NCBI GenBank assembly: GCA_009909035.1
Contig: JAAAOB010000141.1
Span: 1 to 64,000 of the forward strand
Origin: Bacteroidota bacterium
GTDB lineage: Bacteria; Bacteroidota; Rhodothermia; Balneolales; Balneolaceae
Reading direction: 5' to 3'
Length of the DNA: 64,000 nucleotides
Below the pieces are notes generated by a model. That model made no database searches. It saw nothing but the letters and a program-made list of their open reading frames with translations, and had not been told where the DNA came from. Below, piece by piece: positions 18,068 to 27,405 of this stretch. The position numbers and the translations under genes were made by a program. The stretch's first letter is position 1. The number at the start of each line of letters is the position of its first letter.

Positions 18068-18733
18068 ATGATAAGATCTAAATCTCTCATTTTTATTTCA
18101 TTATGCACGTGCTTTTTCATTGCTATTACATCCTGCAGTGATGTGACAACGTCAGATGGTGACCTGTCTGAAACACTTGATCCTATTGCTGAAGTTTACC
18201 CAATTGAAGGAGCTGAAAATTCCAGGCTCACCGTAAACAAAGGCTCAAACAGTTATTTTAAACTCGCTTTTGCGGGCATCTCATCCAATTCCATAATAAC
18301 GGAAGCCGAGGAAAAAATTGGCTGGTGTATAGACTGGGAAAAACCTATCGACTCTGATAATGGAGTCTACGATAACATTCCCCTTCTGTCTACATTTAAT
18401 GTAGAAAAGTGGAACAGGCTCAACTATTTACTCAACATTTCCAACGATCTGATGGCTTCTGATCCGGAGATTACATTTCGCGAAATTCAGCTGGTCGTCT
18501 GGTCGCTGCGCGGTTTCCCTGAATTTAACCTCAACAGCACTCCCGTTGCGGATCTTCCAAGCCGAATGAAGGATGCCAACGGCCAACCCAAGTTCAGCTA
18601 TGAAAAGGTAGATGAGATCCTTGAAATCGTTGAAAACGGTCACGACGACTTTGAATTTGTTGAAGGCACAAAATACGCTGTTATCGCACAAACACCGTCG
18701 GATGTACAAACGGTGATTGCCGTAGCTGAGTAA
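18068..18733 (+). CDS. lipoprotein with thioester-domain-like Cys/Gln motifs, copy 2
   Basis: 221 residues, the same length as the protein at 16458 and alignable over its whole length without gaps of note. The lipobox is AITSC (Cys23). The conserved block is GWCIDWEKPIDSD (Cys87), LSTFNVEKWNRLNYLLN, REIQLVVWSLRG (Gln141, Trp145) and the C-terminal TKYAVIAQTPSDVQTVI. The N-terminal linker has diverged most, while the Cys/Gln core is almost identical, which suggests purifying selection on the core. It is probably a surface or periplasmic protein. The thioester proposal is inferred from motif spacing and is not proven by the sequence. A strong terminator follows. Confidence 0.72.
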   Translation: MIRSKSLIFISLCTCFFIAITSCSDVTTSDGDLSETLDPIAEVYPIEGAENSRLTVNKGSNSYFKLAFAGISSNSIITEAEEKIGWCIDWEKPIDSDNGVYDNIPLLSTFNVEKWNRLNYLLNISNDLMASDPEITFREIQLVVWSLRGFPEFNLNSTPVADLPSRMKDANGQPKFSYEKVDEILEIVENGHDDFEFVEGTKYAVIAQTPSDVQTVIAVAE

Positions 18734-18756
18734 GTTTTTCTGCACCTCTAACTCAC

Positions 18757-18811
18757 AAACCCCTTTCTGTGACGGTTCTGATTACCGCTGTTCACGGAAA
18801 GGGGTTTTTTT
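18757..18811 (+). terminator. rho-independent terminator after lipoprotein copy 2
   Basis: Stem AACCCCTTTCTGTGA pairs with TTCACGGAAAGGGGTT across a short AC-rich loop and is followed by a T run, about 25 bp after the stop codon. The long A/T-flanked stem may also terminate transcription coming from the right. Confidence 0.85.
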
Positions 18812-18924
18812 CTATGGATGGCTCAAATAAAGCACCTTCAGCCCCGGACGGGTAAGTTAAAGCTGCCGGTGCAATCTGATGGCCTCTACTTTATCTCGGT
18901 TGGCAACTTCTGTCTATCCCTGTT

Positions 18925-20103
18925 CTATTCACCGGTTGTTTCAAACATCAGGGCATTGTCAATGTACGGTGTATGAAAGTCCAGCCCTCCGTTTTTAGCC
19001 AGTACCTGAATTTGTTCAACTATACGTGTGGATGCTTTCCCATCCCAGTTTTGGGGAATCGACCCTGTTTTCCAATCACCCGACATCAATTTTTCCAGTG
19101 CCGGCTTCACAGCCTCCGGATTGGTTCCGATGAGTTCATTGGTCCCCTCCGTTACCGTTTCGGGACGCTCTGTGTTATCTCGCAATGTAAGGCACGGAAT
19201 ACCGAGTACCGTCGTCTCTTCGGTGATCCCTCCCGAGTCGGTTATTACGGCCCGGGCATGCTTTACAAGCCAAATAAATTCCAGGTATCCCAGCGGTTCG
19301 GTGTACACCAGATTGTCGTGCGATATCCCAAGTTCATCGAGGATTTTTTTTGTTCTTGGATGAACCGGAAAGATGATCTTTTCACCTTCTGTACCCTTCG
19401 CAATATTGTCGATCAACGATTTAAGCTTTTGTTCTTCATCCACGTTGGCCGGCCGGTGCAGCGTCATCACAAAGTATGCACCCTCCGAGAGATCTTCGCT
19501 GCCAAATACTGCAGGTTCCTGTAATTTTCCTGTATTAGAGAGCAGCGTATCAATCATTGTGTTGCCGACAAAGAAAATTCTGTCGTCCGTAACACCTTCG
19601 GTTTGAAGGTTGGTGTTGGCAACTTCAGACGTTGTAAAAAAATAGTCGGTTATACTATCCGTGGCCACACGGTTGATCTCCTCCGGCATGGTCCAGTCGC
19701 GCGAGCGTATTCCCCCTTCTACATGGGCAATCCTAACCCCCATCTTTTTGGCCGTGATCGAACAAGCCATCGTAGATGTCACATCCCCAACCACAATGCA
19801 GAGATCCGATTTCCGTTCCGTCAAAACCTGTTCATACCGCGTCATAATCCTGCCCGTCTGTTCCGACTGCGTTCCGGACCCTGATTCGAGGTTCATATCG
19901 GGCTCCGGGATCCCAAGCTGCTCAAAAAATGCCCCGCTCATGTTTCTGTCGTAGTGCTGACCGGTATGTATCAGGCGATACTCTAAATAGTGGCGATCGG
20001 TTTTTTCCAGCCCGGACTTGTCATTCGCCTTTTCAATCTCCCGAATAATCGGTGCAATCTTCATAAAATTGGGTCGTGCACCGGCAATAATATCGATTAA
20101 CAT
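18925..20103 (-). CDS. wecB: UDP-N-acetylglucosamine 2-epimerase (non-hydrolysing)
   Basis: 392 residues, normal for the family, which interconverts UDP-GlcNAc and UDP-ManNAc for surface glycans. Visible family features are GARPNFMKIAPI near the N-terminus, the HTGQHYDRNM segment (about 51-60), VVGDVTSTMA, VEGGIRSRD with the MPEEINR helix, and the C-terminal DSGGITEETTVLG phosphate-binding loop. No membrane segments. It is the last gene of the glycan block, transcribed towards the lipoprotein and separated from it by a terminator. The partner dehydrogenase (WecC) is not in this window. Confidence 0.93.
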   Translation of the reverse strand: MLIDIIAGARPNFMKIAPIIREIEKANDKSGLEKTDRHYLEYRLIHTGQHYDRNMSGAFFEQLGIPEPDMNLESGSGTQSEQTGRIMTRYEQVLTERKSDLCIVVGDVTSTMACSITAKKMGVRIAHVEGGIRSRDWTMPEEINRVATDSITDYFFTTSEVANTNLQTEGVTDDRIFFVGNTMIDTLLSNTGKLQEPAVFGSEDLSEGAYFVMTLHRPANVDEEQKLKSLIDNIAKGTEGEKIIFPVHPRTKKILDELGISHDNLVYTEPLGYLEFIWLVKHARAVITDSGGITEETTVLGIPCLTLRDNTERPETVTEGTNELIGTNPEAVKPALEKLMSGDWKTGSIPQNWDGKASTRIVEQIQVLAKNGGLDFHTPYIDNALMFETTGE

Positions 20104-20290
20104 ACACTCTTTTTAATTGATTTTATGCTGCACAGCATTCGCAGCAATTTATTTTCTACGTTCTGAAAGCCGCACAAAAATACGATTTGTTTGGTTACAG
20201 GTAAAGATAAAGAAAATTATTTCTTCCCGGGTCCCGCCGGGAAATATGTGAAAACCGAATGATTTTAAAGTTGAGTAAAAAATCTGCGCT

Positions 20291-20977
20291 TTGAAACCGA
20301 CACTTTCACAGACACAGGAAAACCATTATCCTTCAGTGCACAATTCAAATAAAATAGACCTCATCAACGTGGATTCATCATCCAAAGACAAAATCATTCC
20401 CCCGGAAGTTCTGCTCGAAGCGTACAGCCGCGGGTTATTTCCAATGAGTGAATCGCGCCATGACGATAGTGTAAACTGGTACTCGGCCCGGAAACGGGGA
20501 ATCATACCGATGGAACGCTTTAACGTTTCAAGTAATGTGCGGCGTATCGTGCGCCAGGGCCGGTTTAGCTGCAGAATTAACTCACGGTTTACCGATGTGA
20601 TGAGGGAGTGTGCCAACCGGGAGAGCACCTGGATATCGGATATCATCATCCGTTCGTTTGACGTCCTTCACATGGCGGGTCATGCACACTCTATGGAAAT
20701 GTATGATGATCAACAAGAGCTTGCCGGCGGGCTGTATGGAGTCTCGCTGGGCGGGGCCTTTTTTGGTGAATCGATGTTTAAAAAGAGCAAGGAAGCTGAT
20801 AAAGTGGCTCTTTGGCACTGCCATCGTATCCTGAAGGAGAATGGATTCATTCTCTGGGATACACAGTTTTACACCGACCACCTGGCTCAGTTCGGATGTA
20901 TTGAAATCTCAGACGATGAGTATCAGCAACGATTAACAAAAGCTCTCAGCCACAATGTTCGTTTTGAAGAGAGATAA
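20291..20977 (+). CDS. aat: leucyl/phenylalanyl-tRNA-protein transferase
   Basis: 228 residues. The enzyme moves Leu or Phe from tRNA to N-terminal Lys or Arg of proteins, marking them for ClpS/ClpAP degradation. The diagnostic parts are the YSRGLFPM segment, WYSARKRGIIPM, AGGLYGVSLGGAFFGESMF and the C-terminal DTQFYTDHLAQFG. The start is uncertain because no ATG precedes the fold. TTG 20291 is taken, with a GTG about 16 codons later as the alternative. The extra N-terminal 30-35 residues are poorly conserved in appearance. It is divergent from wecB with a 187-bp gap. Confidence 0.92.
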   Translation: MKPTLSQTQENHYPSVHNSNKIDLINVDSSSKDKIIPPEVLLEAYSRGLFPMSESRHDDSVNWYSARKRGIIPMERFNVSSNVRRIVRQGRFSCRINSRFTDVMRECANRESTWISDIIIRSFDVLHMAGHAHSMEMYDDQQELAGGLYGVSLGGAFFGESMFKKSKEADKVALWHCHRILKENGFILWDTQFYTDHLAQFGCIEISDDEYQQRLTKALSHNVRFEER

Positions 20978-21066
20978 CAGAGGGTGTGCTCTTCATTTTA
21001 AAAAGCCCACCCATCTCTTACCATTTTGGTATCCCTTTCCTGAATCTCTGTGTTGATTCTCGATTG

Positions 21067-22557
21067 CTATTTAACCAGTGCTACACGTTGTACCTGAAGG
21101 TTCTTTTCGGATTGCATTCGAATCAAATAAACGCCGCTGGATAACCCGGACGCGTTGAACTCTGCCGTGTGGTCTCCGGCCGGGAACATCCCGTCTGCGA
21201 TGGTTACCACATACCGCCCGAGCATATCGTAGACTTTGATTGTAATAGTTCCGGCCCGTTCTGCCTGAAATGGTACAACCGTTACAGGGTTGAAGGGATT
21301 GGGATAGGCGTTACCCAGGGTGTACTCAAATGGATTGGTATCTGTCTCAACGGATGTTACGATACCGTCGCTCCAGGTAAGCAGAACACGACCTGTTACC
21401 GACGTTTCATCACTGGCAGCTTTTGATTTTGCCATTGGGGCGATAAACGCCTCTTCAATGATTTGAACCAACACGTCCTGATCATTGTATGAAAAGCGCT
21501 CTTTAAATAATGGCTGAAGCTGTTCATTGCCAAACTCATCGGCCTCTGACAACGTGATTTGAGACAGTTGATTGTTGCTGTATTCTGCAACTATTTCAGT
21601 CTCAGTAAACCAGTTCGTGCCGTCAAAAACTTGATCAAGTATCGATTTTTGAACGATTTCTCCCGTATTACCATCTGTGACCACTGTGGATATCTGCCTG
21701 AAATCATCCGCCCATTCCGTACCTGTCCACGCTTGCTCGGTAAAATCCGGGTTAAGTGTGAAAAAGAGCAGGCTTGACCCCAGATTTTCCATAGTCTCGA
21801 TTGATTCCGTTAACAAGTCAAGGAGTTCATTAAATGATTGACCACTATATATTATCCTGTAATCATTTTCCCAAGCGCCCTCAAAAAACTCCTGCAGGAC
21901 AAGAAAAAGATCTCCATTCTCCTCCACGATCAAGATTCTTTCTGTGGCCGACCACTCCTCATCCACCCATTCATAGCCATCAATCCGGATCAGGTTATCA
22001 TTTTCGACTACAAAGTCACTCAGTTCAGTGTTTTCAAATTCACCGGTTGTAGAATTCCAATTCTGACTGATCTCCTCGTCCGGCACCATTCTGCCTCCGG
22101 CCTGCTGATACGTGAACAGAGAACGAAAGGAGTTTTCGAACTCCTGTCCCGTATGAATTTGCGCCACAGTTGAGGTTAGAACCTGGTTCTCATATGTGTT
22201 CACTTCCCTCGATTCCGGTATCCAGCCCGGTGGATTTAAAAAATCGTATATAAATGACGTTTCCTCTACCAGAAGACCATCTTCATAATCAAATTCAACC
22301 GTTGAAAAGGGCCTAAAATCTGATTCATCAAAAAACTGAGATTCAATTTTTTCTAAAAATAAATTATCGGCAGTTTTAGCCATCCGGCTTGATCGATTGA
22401 TCCCTCCCGTTAATTTTTCATAGAGCGCAACACTCTTTACTTTCGTATCAAAGCTCTTATTCTGAAGAGTTCCGGATAATGGATCAACTCCCTGCCCGGC
22501 AACTAAGAACGGCATAATCATGCAGAAACAGAGCAACAACAGTATTTTTCTTTTCAT
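21067..22557 (-). CDS. secreted protein with type IX secretion C-terminal sorting domain
   Basis: 496 residues. The signal peptide MKRKILLLLCFCMIMPFLVAG is followed by a mature region rich in Trp, Glu and Thr repeats such as W-x-x-x-T/E-W. The last 80 residues are a sorting domain with LGNAYPNPFNPVT, VKVYDMLGR-like and GLSSGVYLIRM motifs, which directs export and surface attachment through the type IX system. No catalytic motif was recognised in the middle; the repeated 'W..TEW...' strands suggest a beta-rich repeat protein. Function unknown. It is the only such protein in this part of the window. Confidence 0.8.
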   Translation of the reverse strand: MKRKILLLLCFCMIMPFLVAGQGVDPLSGTLQNKSFDTKVKSVALYEKLTGGINRSSRMAKTADNLFLEKIESQFFDESDFRPFSTVEFDYEDGLLVEETSFIYDFLNPPGWIPESREVNTYENQVLTSTVAQIHTGQEFENSFRSLFTYQQAGGRMVPDEEISQNWNSTTGEFENTELSDFVVENDNLIRIDGYEWVDEEWSATERILIVEENGDLFLVLQEFFEGAWENDYRIIYSGQSFNELLDLLTESIETMENLGSSLLFFTLNPDFTEQAWTGTEWADDFRQISTVVTDGNTGEIVQKSILDQVFDGTNWFTETEIVAEYSNNQLSQITLSEADEFGNEQLQPLFKERFSYNDQDVLVQIIEEAFIAPMAKSKAASDETSVTGRVLLTWSDGIVTSVETDTNPFEYTLGNAYPNPFNPVTVVPFQAERAGTITIKVYDMLGRYVVTIADGMFPAGDHTAEFNASGLSSGVYLIRMQSEKNLQVQRVALVK

Positions 22558-22708
22558 AACCCCTAAATTTTAGATGTGTTTGCATCCGAATCTCTCTTTG
22601 TACGTAAGAATTCGGATTGGTGATGGAGAGCATGTAATTCAGATAAGCTACAGCTCCCACATCGATATTAAATAAAAACCACATCTAAGATACATTAATG
22701 TTTACTAA

Positions 22709-25132
22709 TCAATCCTCATCTATAATACTGCTTATACGATTTTGTATATCCCGTAAATGGGTTTCAGTCATCCTGTCACGTCTATTCTGCTGAGATTCAG
22801 CTATTTTATTTGACAAGATATCAAGCTCATCGCGAAGCAGCGGCTTGATGTCGCTCACATCTACGTCGGAGTCGTCGCTCTCCATCATCTGTTTAACTTG
22901 CTGCAGGTAGATTCGCTGCAGATTTCTCCTGTATGGATCAATCGCCTCTCCACCATCCAGTTCACTCCAGATACCAGCCCGGAGGTCCCGCAGCATCTCT
23001 GTAAGTTTGTAGGCTTCCTCTCCGCGGAAAAACGAATCCTCAATCAATCGGTTCATGCGGCTCTCATCCATCATGCGGCCCAGGTGCCTTCCCTGCAGTC
23101 TTTTAATGCGCTCTATCGCGCCGGAATGCTCAATATTTCGCAATATTGACTCCTCAAGGAGCCACTGGGGGGTGGTAAACGCATGCTCCACCATAAACTG
23201 CATCGCTTCCTGCTGGTACTCTTTTGAAATCGGGCGATAGACATTTCCATCCTGGTCCGAGGCTACCCGTTCCATAGCCACACCCCCGACATTAGTAATC
23301 ACGTGCCCCACATACCGGCTCCACTGGCCAATTAATTCTCCGTAAATCTCTTCCAGGTCGTCATAGCCTTTGCCCGGTGTCGATGTCCACTCCATGAGGC
23401 GCGGGGTAACTGCCTGAAGGTTTTGCATGCCGTATGTTGATGCCCGGACCGGATCATCAGACAGGGCTTCCCTCTGTGCCGTGGGATCATACCCTGTAGA
23501 CTGGCCAAAACGGTACATTGGGTTATCGGCTTTCTCCAGGATCCACCGGTTCAGCGTTGGAATTTCATCCTCCGGAGTTTCGGCATCCGGTATGATGCGG
23601 TATCCCCAGTTAACGGCATACCTGTCATAGGGTCCGATCTTTCGTATGAAGCGTTCAACGCCATCACCGGGCTGGGCAATATAGTTCTGTCGTGCGTAAT
23701 CCATGATAGAGGCGGACACACCGAACTCTTCAGTAAAGGTGGGGGACCTGAGAGAATCAACTGGATAGGAGCTGTTCGCTTTCATATTGTGCGGAAGCCC
23801 GACGGCATGGCCGATTTCATGGGCAATTACCTGCCGGATCGCCTCCCCAAGGTATTCATCGTCAATTTTTAATGAGCGGGCATCCGGGTTTGCAGCGCCG
23901 GTTTCAATCATCAGCCGGTTCCGGTATGAGCGGATATGGTTATGATACCAGATAATATCACTTGCAATGATTTCACCCGTTCGCGGGTCGGTAGTACTCG
24001 GCCCAACGGCGTTCCGCGTGGTATTGGCGATCCAGCGAACCATGTTGTACCGAATGTCTTCCGGTTCAAAGTTGGGATCCTCCTCCTCGGTTGGGGGCAG
24101 TTTTGCCACAATTGCATTTTTAAAGCCGGCCTCTTCAAAAGCTACGTTCCAGTCTTCAACGCCGTCAATCACGTTTTGGCGATACTTTTCCGGAGTCGCC
24201 GGATCAAGATAATAGACGATCGGCTCTACCGGCTCCACCAGCTCGCCCCTTGCGTAGGCGTCCGGATCCGATGGTTCCAATCTCCAGCGTCTGATGAGCG
24301 ATCGCGTAGCGGCTTTCTGCTCATCAGAACTGAAATCAAGCTGAGTCACCGTAAACCAGCCAACACGGTAGTCGTAATGCCGCGGACGCATCGGCTCTTT
24401 GGGCAGCAAAACCATGCTCTGGTTCATTAATATCGAGATTGTATTTGTTCCGCCGGACGATGGCGGATCCATCGCCTCGTATGTCATTACATGGCGTGCC
24501 TCCACATTCTTTGGAAAGGTTCGCACCGTATCGATGTAGCTCCGTTTGTTATCAAGACGTCTTACTTCATACATACTCCGAAGGTACCCTGCCAATCCTG
24601 ATATGGCCGGCACATCGTTTTCAAAAAAATCGTTGATTTGAATCACAACAGAGGAGCCCTCAGGATTTGTTGCCTCAATATCGAAGGTGGCGATGATCGG
24701 TTCATAATTGTTCGCCTCTACCGAGCGGTAAATGGGCAGCGAGTCGGCCGCCACACTGTTATAGGATCGCTCCCGGATATTTATCTGATCTCTGACTCGT
24801 TCGAACACAAACACCTGCTCTGCTGTTTTTGCACCGCTGCTCCGGAAACCGAAAAAATTGCTCGGCACCTTAGCAACTCGGCTCACCATCAGGAAGTCCC
24901 GCCCGATCAGGGAGTCCGGAATTTCGTAATAAATATTACCCTCCACATAGTGTACATCCAGCACTCCTTTGGTGGTCACCGCTTTATCGGTGATGACGCT
25001 GCTGTAGCCTTTTGGGTCTGATGGTTTTTCCGGCGCGGCCTGTTCATCAGCCGATGAGGTGCGAAAAAGGGCGCAAGACGTTAAAAAGAGAAGCGGGAGG
25101 AGCAGGTAGCCTATTGGGTATCTCATAATCAT
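22709..25132 (-). CDS. zinc-dependent metalloprotease lipoprotein (DUF5117/DUF5118 family)
   Basis: 807 residues with a lipobox (FLTSC, Cys20). The extended zinc motif HEIGHAVGLPHN (His438, Glu439, His442, His448) is of the metzincin type H-E-x-x-H-x-x-G-x-x-H. VSASIMDYARQNY provides a Met-turn-like segment about 40 residues later. The upstream half fits the DUF5117 region and the N-terminal 40-100 the DUF5118 region found together in Bacteroidota and Balneolota. It probably acts in the periplasm or at the outer membrane. Substrate unknown. Divergent from the Rrf2 gene. Confidence 0.9.
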   Translation of the reverse strand: MIMRYPIGYLLLPLLFLTSCALFRTSSADEQAAPEKPSDPKGYSSVITDKAVTTKGVLDVHYVEGNIYYEIPDSLIGRDFLMVSRVAKVPSNFFGFRSSGAKTAEQVFVFERVRDQINIRERSYNSVAADSLPIYRSVEANNYEPIIATFDIEATNPEGSSVVIQINDFFENDVPAISGLAGYLRSMYEVRRLDNKRSYIDTVRTFPKNVEARHVMTYEAMDPPSSGGTNTISILMNQSMVLLPKEPMRPRHYDYRVGWFTVTQLDFSSDEQKAATRSLIRRWRLEPSDPDAYARGELVEPVEPIVYYLDPATPEKYRQNVIDGVEDWNVAFEEAGFKNAIVAKLPPTEEEDPNFEPEDIRYNMVRWIANTTRNAVGPSTTDPRTGEIIASDIIWYHNHIRSYRNRLMIETGAANPDARSLKIDDEYLGEAIRQVIAHEIGHAVGLPHNMKANSSYPVDSLRSPTFTEEFGVSASIMDYARQNYIAQPGDGVERFIRKIGPYDRYAVNWGYRIIPDAETPEDEIPTLNRWILEKADNPMYRFGQSTGYDPTAQREALSDDPVRASTYGMQNLQAVTPRLMEWTSTPGKGYDDLEEIYGELIGQWSRYVGHVITNVGGVAMERVASDQDGNVYRPISKEYQQEAMQFMVEHAFTTPQWLLEESILRNIEHSGAIERIKRLQGRHLGRMMDESRMNRLIEDSFFRGEEAYKLTEMLRDLRAGIWSELDGGEAIDPYRRNLQRIYLQQVKQMMESDDSDVDVSDIKPLLRDELDILSNKIAESQQNRRDRMTETHLRDIQNRISSIIDED

Positions 25133-25430
25133 GTGTTGTTCTGTGAAAAAAAGCTGCCGTCAATATAGCAGAAACAAAATACTTTTAATGGTTACGTGTT
25201 GTAAAAATCATCAAAATCTGCGCAGAAACCCGGCCATTCCGCACTTCTGTCGTTTGATTTGGCCTGCAACTTCCGGTTGTTCACTGCCTATCATCACCGT
25301 ATCAACCAGGCTTTCAACGCCCCCGTTGCGGCAGGTATCAGCTCAACCGTTCGTTGTCCGTGATTTCTAAGTATTTTACGCAGAAAAGCGTTATTTTGAG
25401 ACAAAAGAGTCTCAATAACTTCTATTGTTT
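25133..25430. other. divergent intergenic region with Rrf2 operator
   Basis: 298 bp between the metalloprotease (minus) and the Rrf2 regulator (plus). The only clear element is the inverted repeat at 25396-25415, listed separately. The remaining sequence, including an open frame at 25131-25370, shows no coding character. Confidence 0.5.
25396..25415. promoter_or_regulatory. inverted repeat, likely Rrf2 autoregulatory operator
   Basis: TTGAGAC-N6-GTCTCAA, a perfect 7-bp inverted repeat centred about 25 bp upstream of the ATG of the Rrf2 gene. Rrf2-family dimers bind short AT-flanked palindromes overlapping their own promoters. Position and symmetry support an operator controlling the rrf2-hemN pair, though binding is inferred. 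Confidence 0.6.
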
Positions 25431-25889
25431 ATGCTTCTATCGAAATCCTGCGTTTACGGGCTGCGTGCCTCTATTTACCTGGCCACAAAAGATGATACAT
25501 TTGTGCCTATAAAAAAAATGAGCAACACGCTTGAAATTTCCCCCCACTTTCTGACCAAAATTCTCCAACAGCTTACAGCAAAAGATCTTCTGGTATCGTA
25601 CAAGGGACCTAACGGCGGCATAAAATTAAACCAGCCGCCTGACAGCATCACCCTCTTAGATGTTGTACTTGCCATTGACGGACCGGACCTGCTGACGGAA
25701 TGTGCCCTCGGGCTTCCAGGGTGCGGCCATAAGAATCCATGCCCGCTCCACGATAAATGGACGTCTACCCGGGATTCCATACGCCATATGCTGGAGTCTT
25801 CATCACTCCGCGAGCTTGTAGAGAGAGGAAAGAAAGAGAATCTCCGGCTCACCACTGAGGGCGACTTTGAAAAACTACTCAACGGTTAA
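25431..25889 (+). CDS. Rrf2-family transcriptional regulator with Cys cluster
   Basis: 152 residues from the ATG at 25431; a TTG two codons earlier is a less likely start. The N-terminal winged helix includes LSKSCVYGLRASIYLA and the recognition region HFLTKILQQLTAKDLL. Next comes the beta wing (SYKGPNGGIKL) and a loop with three cysteines, C-x6-C-x5-C (Cys91, Cys98, Cys104), then His107. This is the layout used by IscR and NsrR to hold an Fe-S cluster. hemN starts 12 bp after its stop, so I infer that this regulator controls oxygen-independent haem synthesis in response to Fe-S status, NO or oxygen. Confidence 0.88.
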   Translation: MLLSKSCVYGLRASIYLATKDDTFVPIKKMSNTLEISPHFLTKILQQLTAKDLLVSYKGPNGGIKLNQPPDSITLLDVVLAIDGPDLLTECALGLPGCGHKNPCPLHDKWTSTRDSIRHMLESSSLRELVERGKKENLRLTTEGDFEKLLNG

Positions 25890-25901
25890 ACTTTACAGGT
25901 T

Positions 25902-27281
25902 ATGCTAAAGAATACAAGTGGCCTATTCGATCTCGTAAATAAGTACAACGTCGCCGGTCCCCGGTATACATCCTACCCCACCGCTGTTCAGTTTACGGAA
26001 GAGTTTCCTCCGGGCATTCTGGATGATTCATTCTCTAAACGTGCAGGCAGTGCCCGGCCCCTCTCCCTCTACTTCCATATCCCGTTCTGTTTTTCGCTTT
26101 GCTGGTACTGCGGGTGCACAAAAATTATTACCCGCGATCAAGATCGGGGCGATCTCTACATTGAGTATCTCCAAAAAGAGATCTCCCTTGTCCAGAACAC
26201 AATCCATCCGGATTCACCCGTCCAACAGATCCATCTTGGCGGCGGTACCCCCACATTTCTGTCCGCCGGTCAGCTGCAGCGGCTCGGTGACCTGATTCAT
26301 TCAAACTTTACAATTCACCGTGATGTGGAGTTTAGCGTTGAAATTGATCCGCGACGCTGCGGTGAAGAACAGATTATGGCGCTAAAAAAGATCGGCTGCA
26401 ACCGGGCATCTCTCGGCGTGCAGGATACCAACCATGAGGTTCAACGTGCAATACACCGTATCCAGCCGTTTGAAGAGACGCAGGTGATCACCAACCTGCT
26501 TCGAAAGCACGACATCAACAAGATCAATGTTGACCTGATCTACGGCCTGCCGAAGCAGACACCTGACACGTTCAGCCGCACGATCGATGATGTTGCAGGA
26601 CTGGCACCCGACCGTTTCGCCATCTATAGCTATGCTCACCTCCCCTCGCTGATGCCGGCTCAAAAGCTGCTTAACGAGAACGAATTCCCCTCCTCCTCTG
26701 AGAAACTGGACATGATAATCACCGCCATTGAACGGCTCCCTGAACTGGGATACCATTTTATCGGGATGGATCACTTCGCCCGGGAGGACGATGAACTGAC
26801 GGTTGCACTTGAAAACGGCACGCTGCAGCGCAACTTCCAGGGATACAGCACCCGCGCAAAGCTGGAGATGATCGCCTTTGGCATGTCGGGAATTTCGCAG
26901 GGAGACGAGCTTTACTATCAGAATGAAAAAGACCTGGCCCGGTATTACGCAATGCTCGACGATGGCAAGCTACCCGTCAATAAAGTTCTTCAGCTCACCG
27001 AAGAAGACAAGATCCGCCGAGCGGTGATCATGCAGGTCATGTGCCGCGCATCGATCCACTATGAATCATTTTACGAAGAGACCGGTATCCGTTTTCGTGA
27101 GTTTTTTGCGAATGAACTGGACCATTTGAAGCCAATGGAAGCTGACGGGCTTCTGCTGATGCTTGATGACCGGCTTGCCATCACCGACCTCGGCAGACTC
27201 TTTATCCGAAACATCGCCATGGTTTTCGACCAGTACCTCACCAAGAAAAAGAGAGGCCGGCCCTTTTCGTCGACGGTTTAG
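25902..27281 (+). CDS. hemN: oxygen-independent coproporphyrinogen III oxidase
   Basis: 459 residues, the length of true HemN. A radical-SAM enzyme that decarboxylates coproporphyrinogen III to protoporphyrinogen IX without oxygen. The 4Fe-4S motif CFSLCWYCGC gives Cys63, Cys67 and Cys70, plus the extra Cys72 diagnostic of HemN as opposed to HemW. The N-terminal RYTSYPTAVQF substrate trip-wire segment and HLGGGTPTFLS are also typical. It lies in an operon with the Rrf2 regulator. A HemW-type paralogue is at 51499. Its presence points to growth at low oxygen. Confidence 0.95.
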   Translation: MLKNTSGLFDLVNKYNVAGPRYTSYPTAVQFTEEFPPGILDDSFSKRAGSARPLSLYFHIPFCFSLCWYCGCTKIITRDQDRGDLYIEYLQKEISLVQNTIHPDSPVQQIHLGGGTPTFLSAGQLQRLGDLIHSNFTIHRDVEFSVEIDPRRCGEEQIMALKKIGCNRASLGVQDTNHEVQRAIHRIQPFEETQVITNLLRKHDINKINVDLIYGLPKQTPDTFSRTIDDVAGLAPDRFAIYSYAHLPSLMPAQKLLNENEFPSSSEKLDMIITAIERLPELGYHFIGMDHFAREDDELTVALENGTLQRNFQGYSTRAKLEMIAFGMSGISQGDELYYQNEKDLARYYAMLDDGKLPVNKVLQLTEEDKIRRAVIMQVMCRASIHYESFYEETGIRFREFFANELDHLKPMEADGLLLMLDDRLAITDLGRLFIRNIAMVFDQYLTKKKRGRPFSSTV

Positions 27282-27405
27282 CTGCGTCATATTAAACACA
27301 CCATGTCTTCTCTCAGCTATTCCCACCGTGATGGATGTTTTTTTGACACTTTTGAGATGAAGTAGCATCCGGATCCATGTACTTTTTTTAAAAAAATCGT
27401 CACCC

